From NCBI GenBank assembly GCA_007121115.1, contig SKMI01000250.1:1-7314 (forward strand): DNA of 7,314 nt. The letters are read 5' to 3'. The translations under genes were made by a program, and so were the position numbers. The notes under the pieces are model-generated. The model was given only the letters and a program-made list of their open reading frames with translations. It did no database searches and was not told the DNA's origin. Below are positions 1 to 5,421 of the stretch, one piece after another; positions within the stretch are counted from its first letter, which is position 1; every line of letters starts with the position of its first letter. Source of the stretch: Paracoccaceae bacterium. Its GTDB lineage: Bacteria; Pseudomonadota; Alphaproteobacteria; Rhodobacterales; Rhodobacteraceae.

Positions 1-129
1 ACGTTCCATCTGCGGTGCAGGCATCAGCAGTCTCGGGCTCGGCATTGGCGTTTTCCAACGCATAAGCGCGCGCAAGGGCCTTGACCAGTCACCTTGCCGC
101 AAACCGGTCCGCCCGGCCCGGTGCGTGGT
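1..129. other. Left-edge stretch with no assigned gene
   Basis: No gene can be called here. A minus-strand frame is open from the window edge to a TGA at 91-89, and its composition is protein-like (it contains the residues ALARAYALENANAEPE). It has no ATG or GTG start; the only candidate is a TTG at 58-56 with no clear ribosome binding site. On the plus strand one frame runs open from the edge to a TAA at 63-65 and could be the tail of an upstream gene. A 6-bp inverted repeat (GCAAGG at 72-77, CCTTGC at 92-97) follows, but no T-run. The stretch also contains the 3' flank of the small membrane-protein gene. Confidence 0.3.
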
Positions 130-519
130 TTATTCGGTGTCGGCGCCGGGGGCGTCGGCGGCTTCAGGTGCCGCCTGCGGCACGGGGTGGGAAACCTGGC
201 GCTCAGGTGCGATGATCGCCGCCAATGCCTCCGTCCCCGGGTCGGGCGCGATCAGCGCGGGCAGCACCGGCAGGTCCGCCACCGCCGCGGCCAATGGCGC
301 CGTGACCTGCTGATAGCCCGCCGCGCCGTGATGTGCCAGCAGCACGGTCTTGCCCGCCCCCGCCAGCAGCGCAAGCCCGATCACCAGGCTCATCAGCAGC
401 CGCAACGGGCGCGGCCGACGCTCGCGCTGATACGCCTGCCAGCGTGGATCGCACGCGGCGTGCTTCTCCAGAACGCGCGCACGGCGGTCCAGAAAGGCGT
501 CGTACTGCTCGCGGCTCAT
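130..519 (-). CDS. Small single-pass membrane protein, function unknown
   Basis: Predicted protein of 129 residues that I do not recognise as a named family. The N-terminal 40 residues are charged and basic (RERRPRPLR just before the membrane segment). A hydrophobic stretch at about residues 41-62 (LLMSLVIGLALLAGAG and following) should span the membrane once. The tail, about residues 65-129, is rich in Ala and Pro and ends acidic. By the positive-inside rule the N-terminus is cytoplasmic and the tail periplasmic. The start at 519 is chosen because AGGAGGT lies 7 bases upstream. An ATG 33 bases earlier is in frame but lacks such a site. The gene ends in TAA and lies downstream of prmA on the same strand, 160 bp after the prmA stop, so it may share its transcript. 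It could be a conserved family hypothetical. The coding call is fairly safe; the function is unknown. Confidence 0.78.
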   Translation of the reverse strand: MSREQYDAFLDRRARVLEKHAACDPRWQAYQRERRPRPLRLLMSLVIGLALLAGAGKTVLLAHHGAAGYQQVTAPLAAAVADLPVLPALIAPDPGTEALAAIIAPERQVSHPVPQAAPEAADAPGADTE

Positions 520-554
520 GGCATTGACCTCCTGCAACAGGGCCATCGTCAAGA

Positions 555-653
555 GACCGGTCAGCGCCGGTCCATTGTTTCAACCCTGACACGGGAATGC
601 GGCACCATTCGGGCACGGCGGTGGCGCCTTGGTGCCACCCCGGCAACCTGCCG
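555..653 (-). terminator. Hairpins after prmA, weak terminator or attenuator candidate
   Basis: Three inverted repeats lie between prmA and the small membrane-protein gene. They are 641-653 (CGGCA, ACC loop, TGCCG), 620-639 (nine-base arms around TT, one G-T wobble on the plus strand) and 555-572 (GACCGG arms around six bases, followed on the minus strand by TCTTG). None has a convincing U-tract. They could end or attenuate prmA transcription, or simply reflect high GC. Confidence 0.25.
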
Positions 654-679
654 CCCCGGCCCTTCGGCCGCCTGCGGGA

Positions 680-1555
680 TCAGCCGCACCGCCGCAGGGT
701 CAACGTGGCCCAACCTTCCAGATCCTCGCGTGCCACCTGCTCGAAGCCCGCCGCGGCATAGGCGCCCAGCACCGCCTCGGCCTGACGCTCCAGCAGCCCC
801 GACAGGATCACATGCCCCCCCGGCGCTGCATGGCGCGCCATCTCCGGGGCCAGCGCGATCAGCGGCCCCTTCAGGATATTGGCAAAGATCAGGTCGAAGG
901 GCGCCGCCGCGCCCAGCACCGGGTGGTCGAACCCCGCCGCCTCCAGACAGCGCACCCGGCCGTCCAGCCCGTTCGCCGTCACATTCGCTGCCGCCACCTC
1001 CACCGCCACCGCGTCGATGTCGCTGGCCAGAACCAAATCGCCGTCCCTGATCGCCGCAGCCGCCATGGCCAGCACCGCCGTCCCGCACCCGATATCGGCG
1101 ATCCGGCGTGGGCGATGGCCTTCACGGTCCAGTCTGTCGAGCGCGCGCAGACAGCCCTGTGTGGTGCCATGGTGGCCGGTGCCAAAGGCCATCGCCGCCT
1201 CGATCACCAGCGGCACGCTCTGGCCGGGCACCTTGTCGGCGTCATGGCTGCCGTGGACAAAGAACCGCCCCGCAACGATCGGGGTCAGGTCGCGCCGCAC
1301 CTTGGCGACCCAGTCGATGTCCGGCACTTCGGAAACCACGAAGTCCCGCGCGCCGAAGGCCGCGGCCAGAAGCGCCAGTTCGGCGGCGCTCGGTGGCGCG
1401 GTGAAATAGCCGCCGACCTCCCAGAGGCCCGAGCCGTCCTCCATCTCGAACACCCCGACCCCGCTCGGCGCCGGATCCATGGCCTCCATCGCAGCGCCAA
1501 GCCCCTCGGCATGCGCGGCATCGGGAAGCGTGGTCAGCGCGGCATAGGTGGGCAT
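680..1555 (-). CDS. prmA: Ribosomal protein L11 methyltransferase
   Basis: A 291-residue SAM-dependent methyltransferase that modifies amino groups of ribosomal protein L11 in the cytoplasm; the length matches the family (about 290 residues). The N-terminal part, about residues 1-100, fits the L11-recognition domain. The catalytic domain has the characteristic AFGTGHHGTT (123-132), the SAM-binding glycine motif DIGCGTAVLA (154-163), the acidic ASDID at the end of the next strand (177-181), the PrmA signature FANILKGPL (224-232) and SGLLERQ (252-258). The start at 1555 gives MPTYAALTTL; AGGA sits 9 bases upstream. A putative promoter lies at 1609-1635. PrmA is normally non-essential, and no residue I would expect to be conserved is missing. 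The downstream neighbour on the same strand is the small membrane-protein gene. The identification is secure. Confidence 0.97.
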   Translation of the reverse strand: MPTYAALTTLPDAAHAEGLGAAMEAMDPAPSGVGVFEMEDGSGLWEVGGYFTAPPSAAELALLAAAFGARDFVVSEVPDIDWVAKVRRDLTPIVAGRFFVHGSHDADKVPGQSVPLVIEAAMAFGTGHHGTTQGCLRALDRLDREGHRPRRIADIGCGTAVLAMAAAAIRDGDLVLASDIDAVAVEVAAANVTANGLDGRVRCLEAAGFDHPVLGAAAPFDLIFANILKGPLIALAPEMARHAAPGGHVILSGLLERQAEAVLGAYAAAGFEQVAREDLEGWATLTLRRCG

Positions 1556-1844
1556 GCGGAGAGGTCCTGTTGAACGGCCGGGCGGCGTGAGTTTTCCGAG
1601 GGCTCGGCGTTATCGCCGCCACGCGGAAGGGTCAAGCCGCTGGCCATCTGCCGGGCAGCATGGCATTCCACGATCAGCGGCACTCCCAAGCGCGCCACTG
1701 CGGCGACGATGGGGCGGAGAAGCCTGTTCCGGCAGGGACCGCCACGGCCGAGCCGTCGACCCGCATCGCCAAATGTATGGCACCCATCTCGGACCCGTCA
1801 CGCTCCCGCGCCGGTCGGTCTTGCAACACGGCCCTGGACCGCAT
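1534..1844 (-). pseudogene. Possible frameshifted or decayed ORF upstream of prmA
   Basis: The 330-bp gap between prmA and the left repeat has no intact long gene. Two minus-strand frames look protein-like one after the other. The first, 1844 to a TGA at 1676-1674, encodes 56 residues including MGAIHLAMRVDGSAVAVPAG. The second is open from before about 1720 to a TGA at 1536-1534 and encodes LLRPIVAAVARLGVPLIVE, then CHAARQMASG. Their protein-like portions join near 1715, beside short C/T-rich runs, as expected after a one-base frameshift. No good ribosome binding site precedes either likely start (1844 or 1787), and third-position GC (roughly 77%, counted by eye) seems lower than in the neighbouring genes. 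I do not recognise the family. The second frame overlaps the first 22 bases of prmA. It may be a decayed gene or a chance pair of open frames. Confidence 0.22.
1609..1635 (-). promoter_or_regulatory. Putative prmA promoter
   Basis: Read on the minus strand, TTGACC (1635-1630) is a five-of-six match to a sigma-70 -35 box. It is followed after 15 bases by GATAAC (1614-1609), four of six for the -10 box; shifting the -10 by one or two bases gives spacing nearer the optimum but a poorer match. The -10 overlaps a small palindrome, CGGCG-TTAT-CGCCG (1605-1618). It lies 54 bp upstream of the prmA start. This is pattern matching only. Confidence 0.35.
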
Positions 1845-1883
1845 CGCGCCCGGGCCGATCGCAGCCTTGCTCCATCCGATTCA

Positions 1884-2032
1884 CTTCATCTTGCCACAAG
1901 TACCCCCGAGGGGAGTCCAGCCCCGTTACGGGGCTGGACGGGGGCGGTGCCCCCCACCGCGCGCAAGCGCGGCCCGGCCCAACCGGCAGGCGGCGCATCT
2001 TCGATGCGTCCCTGCCGGGCGGGAGTGCCCCG
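1884..2032 (+). repeat. Structured intergenic repeat, left copy
   Basis: Left member of an inverted pair that brackets msrA. Its outer end is CTTCATCTTGCCA at 1884-1896. Next come a short hairpin (CCCCGAGGGG, 1904-1913), a perfect 11-bp stem at 1915-1939 with a TTA loop, and GGGGGC-GGT-GCCCCC at 1940-1954. The 77-bp core at 1956-2032 holds CCGCGC-GCAA-GCGCGG (1957-1972) and an 8-bp stem CCGGCAGG/CCTGCCGG (1983-1990 and 2011-2018) enclosing a second stem with GCATC-TTC-GATGC at its tip. The core matches the right copy, reverse-complemented, at 76 of 77 positions, and weaker similarity continues about 15 bases inward. No transposase and no coding function are visible. From memory, similar elements are common between genes in Rhodobacteraceae and are often miscalled as short proteins containing RRRIFDAS. 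Confidence 0.88.
1904..1939 (-). terminator. Likely msrA terminator within left repeat
   Basis: On the msrA strand this reads as a perfect 11-bp GC-rich stem (1939-1915, TAA loop), then CCCC-TC-GGGG (1913-1904) and GTACTTG, a poor U-tract. It lies about 150 bp past the msrA stop and is the strongest hairpin downstream of the gene. Stem strength favours termination or 3'-end protection; the weak U-tract argues against a textbook intrinsic terminator. Confidence 0.4.
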
Positions 2033-2092
2033 GTGCCAGTTGCAAGCCAGGACGGCATGTCCCCAGCCCGCACCGCTGCCAGGGTTGCCCGT

Positions 2093-2743
2093 TCAGGCCG
2101 AGACACCGGCGGGGCAGGCAACGCCGGTGCCGCCGATCCCGCAATATCCGGACGGGTTCTTCGCCAGATACTGCTGGTGATACGCCTCGGCATGGAAGAA
2201 GGCGGGCGCAGGTGCCAGTTCGGTGGTGATGGCGCCATAGCCTGCGGCGCGCAGGCGGTCGGCATAGGCGTCGCGGCTCGCTTCGGCGGCGGCGTGCTGT
2301 GCATCGCCGTAGGTGTAGAGCGCCGAGCGGTATTGCGTGCCCCGATCGTTGCCTTGGCGCATCCGCTGGGTCGGATCATGCCCTTCCCAGAAGCGGCGCA
2401 GCAGGTCGCCGTAGGGCAGCACCTTGGGGTCGAAGATCACATGCACCACCTCGGTGTGACCGGTCCGGCCCGAGCAGACCTCCTCGTAGGTCGGGTTCGG
2501 GGTGAAGCCCCCCGCATACCCCACCCGCGTCAGCCAGATACCCGGCGTCTCCCAGAAAATACGCTCGGCGCCCCAGAAGCAGCCCATCCCCACCATGGCC
2601 TGATCCATGCCTTCCGGGATGGGCGCTTCGAGGGGGCGGTCGAAGACGTGGTGACGCTCCGCCGTGGGGATCGGGTCCGGGCGTCCTGGCAGGGCCTCTT
2701 CGGGGCGGATCATCTCGGCGGGTTTGGACAGGAAGGAAAACAT
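2093..2743 (-). CDS. msrA: Peptide-methionine (S)-S-oxide reductase
   Basis: A 216-residue cytosolic enzyme that reduces the S-epimer of methionine sulfoxide in proteins, using electrons from thioredoxin; the length is close to E. coli MsrA (212). The catalytic motif GCFWGAER spans 54-61 with the nucleophile Cys55. Other family blocks are VGYAGGF (74-80), YEEVCSGRTGHTEVV (86-100), HDPTQ (122-126), GNDRGTQYRS (131-140) and QQYLAKNP (190-197). The C-terminal GYCGIGGTGVACP supplies the resolving cysteines Cys201 and Cys210. The start at 2743 (MFSFLSKP) has AGAGGA 7 bases upstream. The frame stays open to 3013, but that extension only reads through the right repeat, so I reject it. There is no signal peptide and no fused MsrB domain. 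The gene sits alone between two inverted repeat copies and is probably a single transcription unit. Confidence 0.97.
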   Translation of the reverse strand: MFSFLSKPAEMIRPEEALPGRPDPIPTAERHHVFDRPLEAPIPEGMDQAMVGMGCFWGAERIFWETPGIWLTRVGYAGGFTPNPTYEEVCSGRTGHTEVVHVIFDPKVLPYGDLLRRFWEGHDPTQRMRQGNDRGTQYRSALYTYGDAQHAAAEASRDAYADRLRAAGYGAITTELAPAPAFFHAEAYHQQYLAKNPSGYCGIGGTGVACPAGVSA

Positions 2744-2773
2744 GGCGCGGTCCTCTTGCTTGGCTTGCCCTTC

Positions 2774-2801
2774 GAAATAGGCGACCGGTCTGACAACGCA
2801 A
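2774..2801 (-). promoter_or_regulatory. Putative msrA promoter
   Basis: On the minus strand TTGCGT (2801-2796) is followed after 16 bases by TATTTC (2779-2774), 30 bp upstream of the msrA start codon. Both boxes are only partial sigma-70 matches. The site lies in the 78-bp gap between the right repeat and msrA, which would leave the right repeat untranscribed from this promoter. No OxyR- or SoxR-like operator stands out. Confidence 0.3.
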
Positions 2802-2821
2802 GCGGGCGCTGCGAATTGTAA

Positions 2822-3003
2822 CGGGGCACTCCCGCCCGGCGGGGACGCATCGAAGATGCGCCGCCTGCCGGTTGGGCCGGGCCGCGCTTGCGCGCGGTCG
2901 AGTTCGTGGTAGCCGCGCGCAAGCGCGCGGCGGGGGGCATTCTGCCCCCTCGCCAGCCCGGGGGCTGGCTCACCCCCTGAGGGTATTTTTTGGCAAGATG
3001 AAG
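2822..3003 (-). repeat. Structured intergenic repeat, right copy
   Basis: Right member of the inverted pair around msrA. The core at 2822-2898 is the reverse complement of 1956-2032 with one difference: the minus strand has C where the left copy has T, which breaks one pair of the CCGGCAGG stem. Further out, this copy has about 33 bases that the left one lacks, ending in a palindrome GCCGCGCGC-AA-GCGCGCGGC (2912-2931). Then follow GGGGGC-ATTCT-GCCCCC (2933-2949), GCCAGCCC-GG-GGGCTGGC (2952-2969) and a short ACCC/GGGT hairpin followed by six T (2986-2991). The outer end at 3003-2991 matches CTTCATCTTGCCA of the left copy. It fills most of the gap between priA and msrA. Confidence 0.88.
2952..2991 (+). 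terminator. Terminator-like outer end of right repeat
   Basis: On the plus strand an 8-bp GC stem (GCCAGCCC/GGGCTGGC, 2952-2969) and a second small hairpin (2972-2984) are followed by TTTTTT at 2986-2991. This is a good intrinsic-terminator layout, but it faces the 3' end of priA and no plus-strand gene precedes it. It may block antisense transcription into priA, or it may be a passive part of the repeat. Confidence 0.4.
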
Positions 3004-3108
3004 GGGGCGGCACAGGGTGTCAGCGTCCGGTGTGCCACAACGGTGTCGCGAGGACGTGGCGATGTCGGGGGAAGGTGTTCTCGGGCGCTGACTCCGGTCG
3101 GCGACGGC

Positions 3109-5331
3109 TCACATGAAGCTCTGCGGGTCGATGTCGACGCTCAGGCGCAACTCGGTCGGCAGGCGGTGCGGGGCGAGCCAGGCACGCAGCGCCGATTGCA
3201 GGCGCGCGCCCTTCGCGGCCTTGACCAGCAGCCGCACGCGATGGCGACCGCGGATGCGGGCGACGGGCGCGGGCGCGGGGCCCCAGACCTCGGCGCCGAT
3301 GGCGTTCAGTGGGGCGGCATTGAGCGCGAGTTTCTCGCCGAGGTCGAAGGCATCCTCGAGCCGGGGCGAGGAGAGGATGATCCCGGCCAGCCGTCCGTAA
3401 GGGGGCATGGCGGCGGCGTGGCGGGCGGCGGCCTCGGCGCGCCAGAAGCCCTCGTCATCGCCGCCCAGGATCGCGCGGATCACCGGATGGTCGGGCTGGC
3501 TGGTCTGCACCAGCGCCAGCCCCGGTTGCCCCGCGCGCCCGGCGCGCCCGGCCACCTGCCGGACAAGCTGGAAGCAACGCTCGGCGGCGCGCAGGTCGGA
3601 GCCCTGCAACCCGAGGTCGGCGTCAATCACGCCGACCAGCGTCAGCAGCGGGAAATTGTGCCCCTTGGCCACCAGTTGCGTGCCGATGATGATGTCGGCC
3701 TCGCCCGCCGCGATGGCGCCGACCTCGGCCTTCAGCGCGCGGGCCGAGGCGAAGAGGTCCGAGGACAGCACCGCCACGCGGGCCTCGTGGAAGGCCGCCG
3801 CCGCTTCCTCGGCCAGCCGCTCCACGCCGGGGCCGATGGGGGCCAGCTTGCCCTCGACCCCGCAGGCCGGGCAGACCTGCGGCATGGGTTTGGTGGCGCC
3901 GCACTGGTGGCACATCAGCCGGTTCAGGAACCGGTGTTCCACCATTCGCGCGTCGCAGTCGTCGCACCCGATCTGATGGCCGCAGGCGCGGCAGACCGTC
4001 ACCGGGGCAAAGCCGCGCCGGTTGAGGAACAGCAGCGCCTGCTCCCCCGCCGTCAGCCGCGCGGTGACCGCGCGCGCCAGCGTCGGCGAGATCCAGCGCC
4101 CCGAGGGCAGATCCTCGGCCCGCAGGTCGACGGCGCGCATCTCGGGCAGCACGCTACCCCCGAAGCGCGCGGGCAGGTCGAGCCGCGCGTATTTGCCGCT
4201 GTCGGCATTGGCCCAGCTTTCCAGCGACGGCGTGGCCGAGGCCAGCACCACCTGCGCCGCAGCGTGGCTGGCGCGCAGCACCGCCATGTCGCGGGCGTTG
4301 TACAGAACTCCGTCCTCCTGCTTGTAGGAGCCGTCGTGTTCCTCATCGACCACGATCAGCCCCAGATCGCGGAACGGCAGGAACAGGGCCGAGCGCGCGC
4401 CGACCACCAGTTGCGCCCCCCCCTGCCCCGCCATGCGCCACAGTCGCCGCCGCTCGGTCATGGTCACGCCCGAGTGCCATTCGCCGGGGCGGGCGCCGAA
4501 GCGGACCTCGACCCGGGTCAGGAACTCGGCCGTCAGCGCGATTTCGGGCAGGAGCACCAGCGCCTGACGGCCACGCCGCAGGCATTCGGCCACGGCCTCC
4601 AGATAGACCTCGGTCTTGCCCGACCCGGTGACCCCCTTCAGCAGCGTCACGCCGAAGTGGTCGGTGGCGACGCGGGCGCGCAGATCGTCCGCCGCCGCTG
4701 CCTGTTCGGGGTTCAGCGACGGGCCGGGGCGCGCGGGATTCAGCCGCGGCAGGGGCTGGTCGCGCGGCACGTCGCATTCGACCAGCGCCCCCGCCGCCAC
4801 CAGCCCGCGCACCACACCCGATGAAACCCCCGCCGCCGCCGCCAGTTCCCCCGGCGCCAGCGCCGCGCCACCGAAATCGTCACACGCCGCCAGCACGCGG
4901 GCGCGGGCATCTGTCATCCTTTCGGGCAGCGCCGCGCCCTTCTGCAACAGTTTGCGCATGGCCGGGCCGTCGCCCAGCCCCGGCGCGCGGGTGGCCAGCC
5001 GCAGCATGGCCGGCAGGGGGGTCAGCGTATAGTCCGCCGCGCGCTCCAGAAACCCGCGCAACTCCGCGCGCAGGGGCGCCGCGTCCAGCACCCGCGCCAC
5101 CGGGCGGAGCTTGCTCAGCGGCAGGTCGCTCTCGCCCGGCCCCCAGACCACGCCCAGCACCCGGCGCGGGCCCAGCGGCACCTCGACCAGCGCGCCCAGC
5201 CAGGCGCCGCCTTCGGGCGCGCGATAGTCCAGCGCCCGGTCGAGCGGCTGCGTGGTCAGCACCGCGACGGCGGTTTCGTGGTCATAGAACTCGGGCACCG
5301 GCGAAGTATGCGGGGTGGCGTGCGCGGACAT
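3109..5331 (-). CDS. priA: Primosomal replication-restart helicase PriA
   Basis: A 740-residue 3'-to-5' superfamily 2 DNA helicase that recognises stalled forks and reloads the replicative helicase; E. coli PriA has 732 residues. The N-terminal DNA-binding part begins with VAVLTTQPLDRALDYRAPEG (22-41). Helicase motifs are Walker A GVTGSGKT (233-240), motif II DEEH (329-332), SATPS (365-369), GTQLVAKGHNFP (550-561) and QVAGRAGRAG (592-601). Eight zinc-binding cysteines lie at 447, 450, 456, 459, 474, 477, 487 and 490, the full family set. The protein ends in DIDPQSFM. The start at 5331 (MSAHATPH) is inferred from where homology should begin. No Shine-Dalgarno sequence is visible, so GTG at residue 12 or a leaderless transcript remains possible. 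The frame stays open to 5637, but that part is antisense to the transaldolase gene. It is divergent from tal, with 90 bp between start codons. Confidence 0.97.
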   Translation of the reverse strand: MSAHATPHTSPVPEFYDHETAVAVLTTQPLDRALDYRAPEGGAWLGALVEVPLGPRRVLGVVWGPGESDLPLSKLRPVARVLDAAPLRAELRGFLERAADYTLTPLPAMLRLATRAPGLGDGPAMRKLLQKGAALPERMTDARARVLAACDDFGGAALAPGELAAAAGVSSGVVRGLVAAGALVECDVPRDQPLPRLNPARPGPSLNPEQAAAADDLRARVATDHFGVTLLKGVTGSGKTEVYLEAVAECLRRGRQALVLLPEIALTAEFLTRVEVRFGARPGEWHSGVTMTERRRLWRMAGQGGAQLVVGARSALFLPFRDLGLIVVDEEHDGSYKQEDGVLYNARDMAVLRASHAAAQVVLASATPSLESWANADSGKYARLDLPARFGGSVLPEMRAVDLRAEDLPSGRWISPTLARAVTARLTAGEQALLFLNRRGFAPVTVCRACGHQIGCDDCDARMVEHRFLNRLMCHQCGATKPMPQVCPACGVEGKLAPIGPGVERLAEEAAAAFHEARVAVLSSDLFASARALKAEVGAIAAGEADIIIGTQLVAKGHNFPLLTLVGVIDADLGLQGSDLRAAERCFQLVRQVAGRAGRAGQPGLALVQTSQPDHPVIRAILGGDDEGFWRAEAAARHAAAMPPYGRLAGIILSSPRLEDAFDLGEKLALNAAPLNAIGAEVWGPAPAPVARIRGRHRVRLLVKAAKGARLQSALRAWLAPHRLPTELRLSVDIDPQSFM

Positions 5332-5354
5332 GGACAAACCGGGGCAAACGGGAT

Positions 5355-5383
5355 TTGCGGGCTGCAGGCGCTTAGGGTATGAC
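5355..5383 (+). promoter_or_regulatory. Putative transaldolase promoter in divergent gap
   Basis: TTGCGG (5355-5360) and TATGAC (5378-5383) are separated by 17 bases in the 90-bp gap between priA and the transaldolase gene. The match to sigma-70 boxes is partial. The same GGGTAT context occurs at the next putative -10 (6091-6099). A priA promoter must lie in the same gap or inside the transaldolase gene, but I cannot place it. Confidence 0.3.
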
Positions 5384-5421
5384 GCCCCCGGAAACCTGCT
5401 GCAAGCCAAAGGGGCCGGGCG

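Noticed and set aside
94..1573. Plus-strand open frames of 318 and 314 codons opposite prmA and the membrane-protein gene
   Set aside because: Antisense shadows of prmA and the small gene, with Pro/Arg-rich translations.
1709..2821. Plus-strand open frame of 370 codons covering the left repeat and msrA
   Set aside because: It runs through a non-coding repeat and then antisense to msrA; no domain is visible.
1884..3003. msrA as cargo of a composite transposon
   Set aside because: No transposase frame, no insertion-sequence terminal repeats and no visible target-site duplication outside the two ends (flanks CCGATTCA and GGGGCGG do not match).
2744..3013. N-terminal extension of msrA of about 90 residues containing RRRIFDAS
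   Set aside because: The extension is a read-through of the right intergenic repeat. The start at 2743 has a good ribosome binding site and gives the normal family length.
2872..4824. Plus-strand open frame of 650 codons opposite priA
   Set aside because: It is antisense to a certain priA gene. High GC removes stop codons from the opposite strand, and the translation is low-complexity Arg/Gly/Ala sequence with no motifs.
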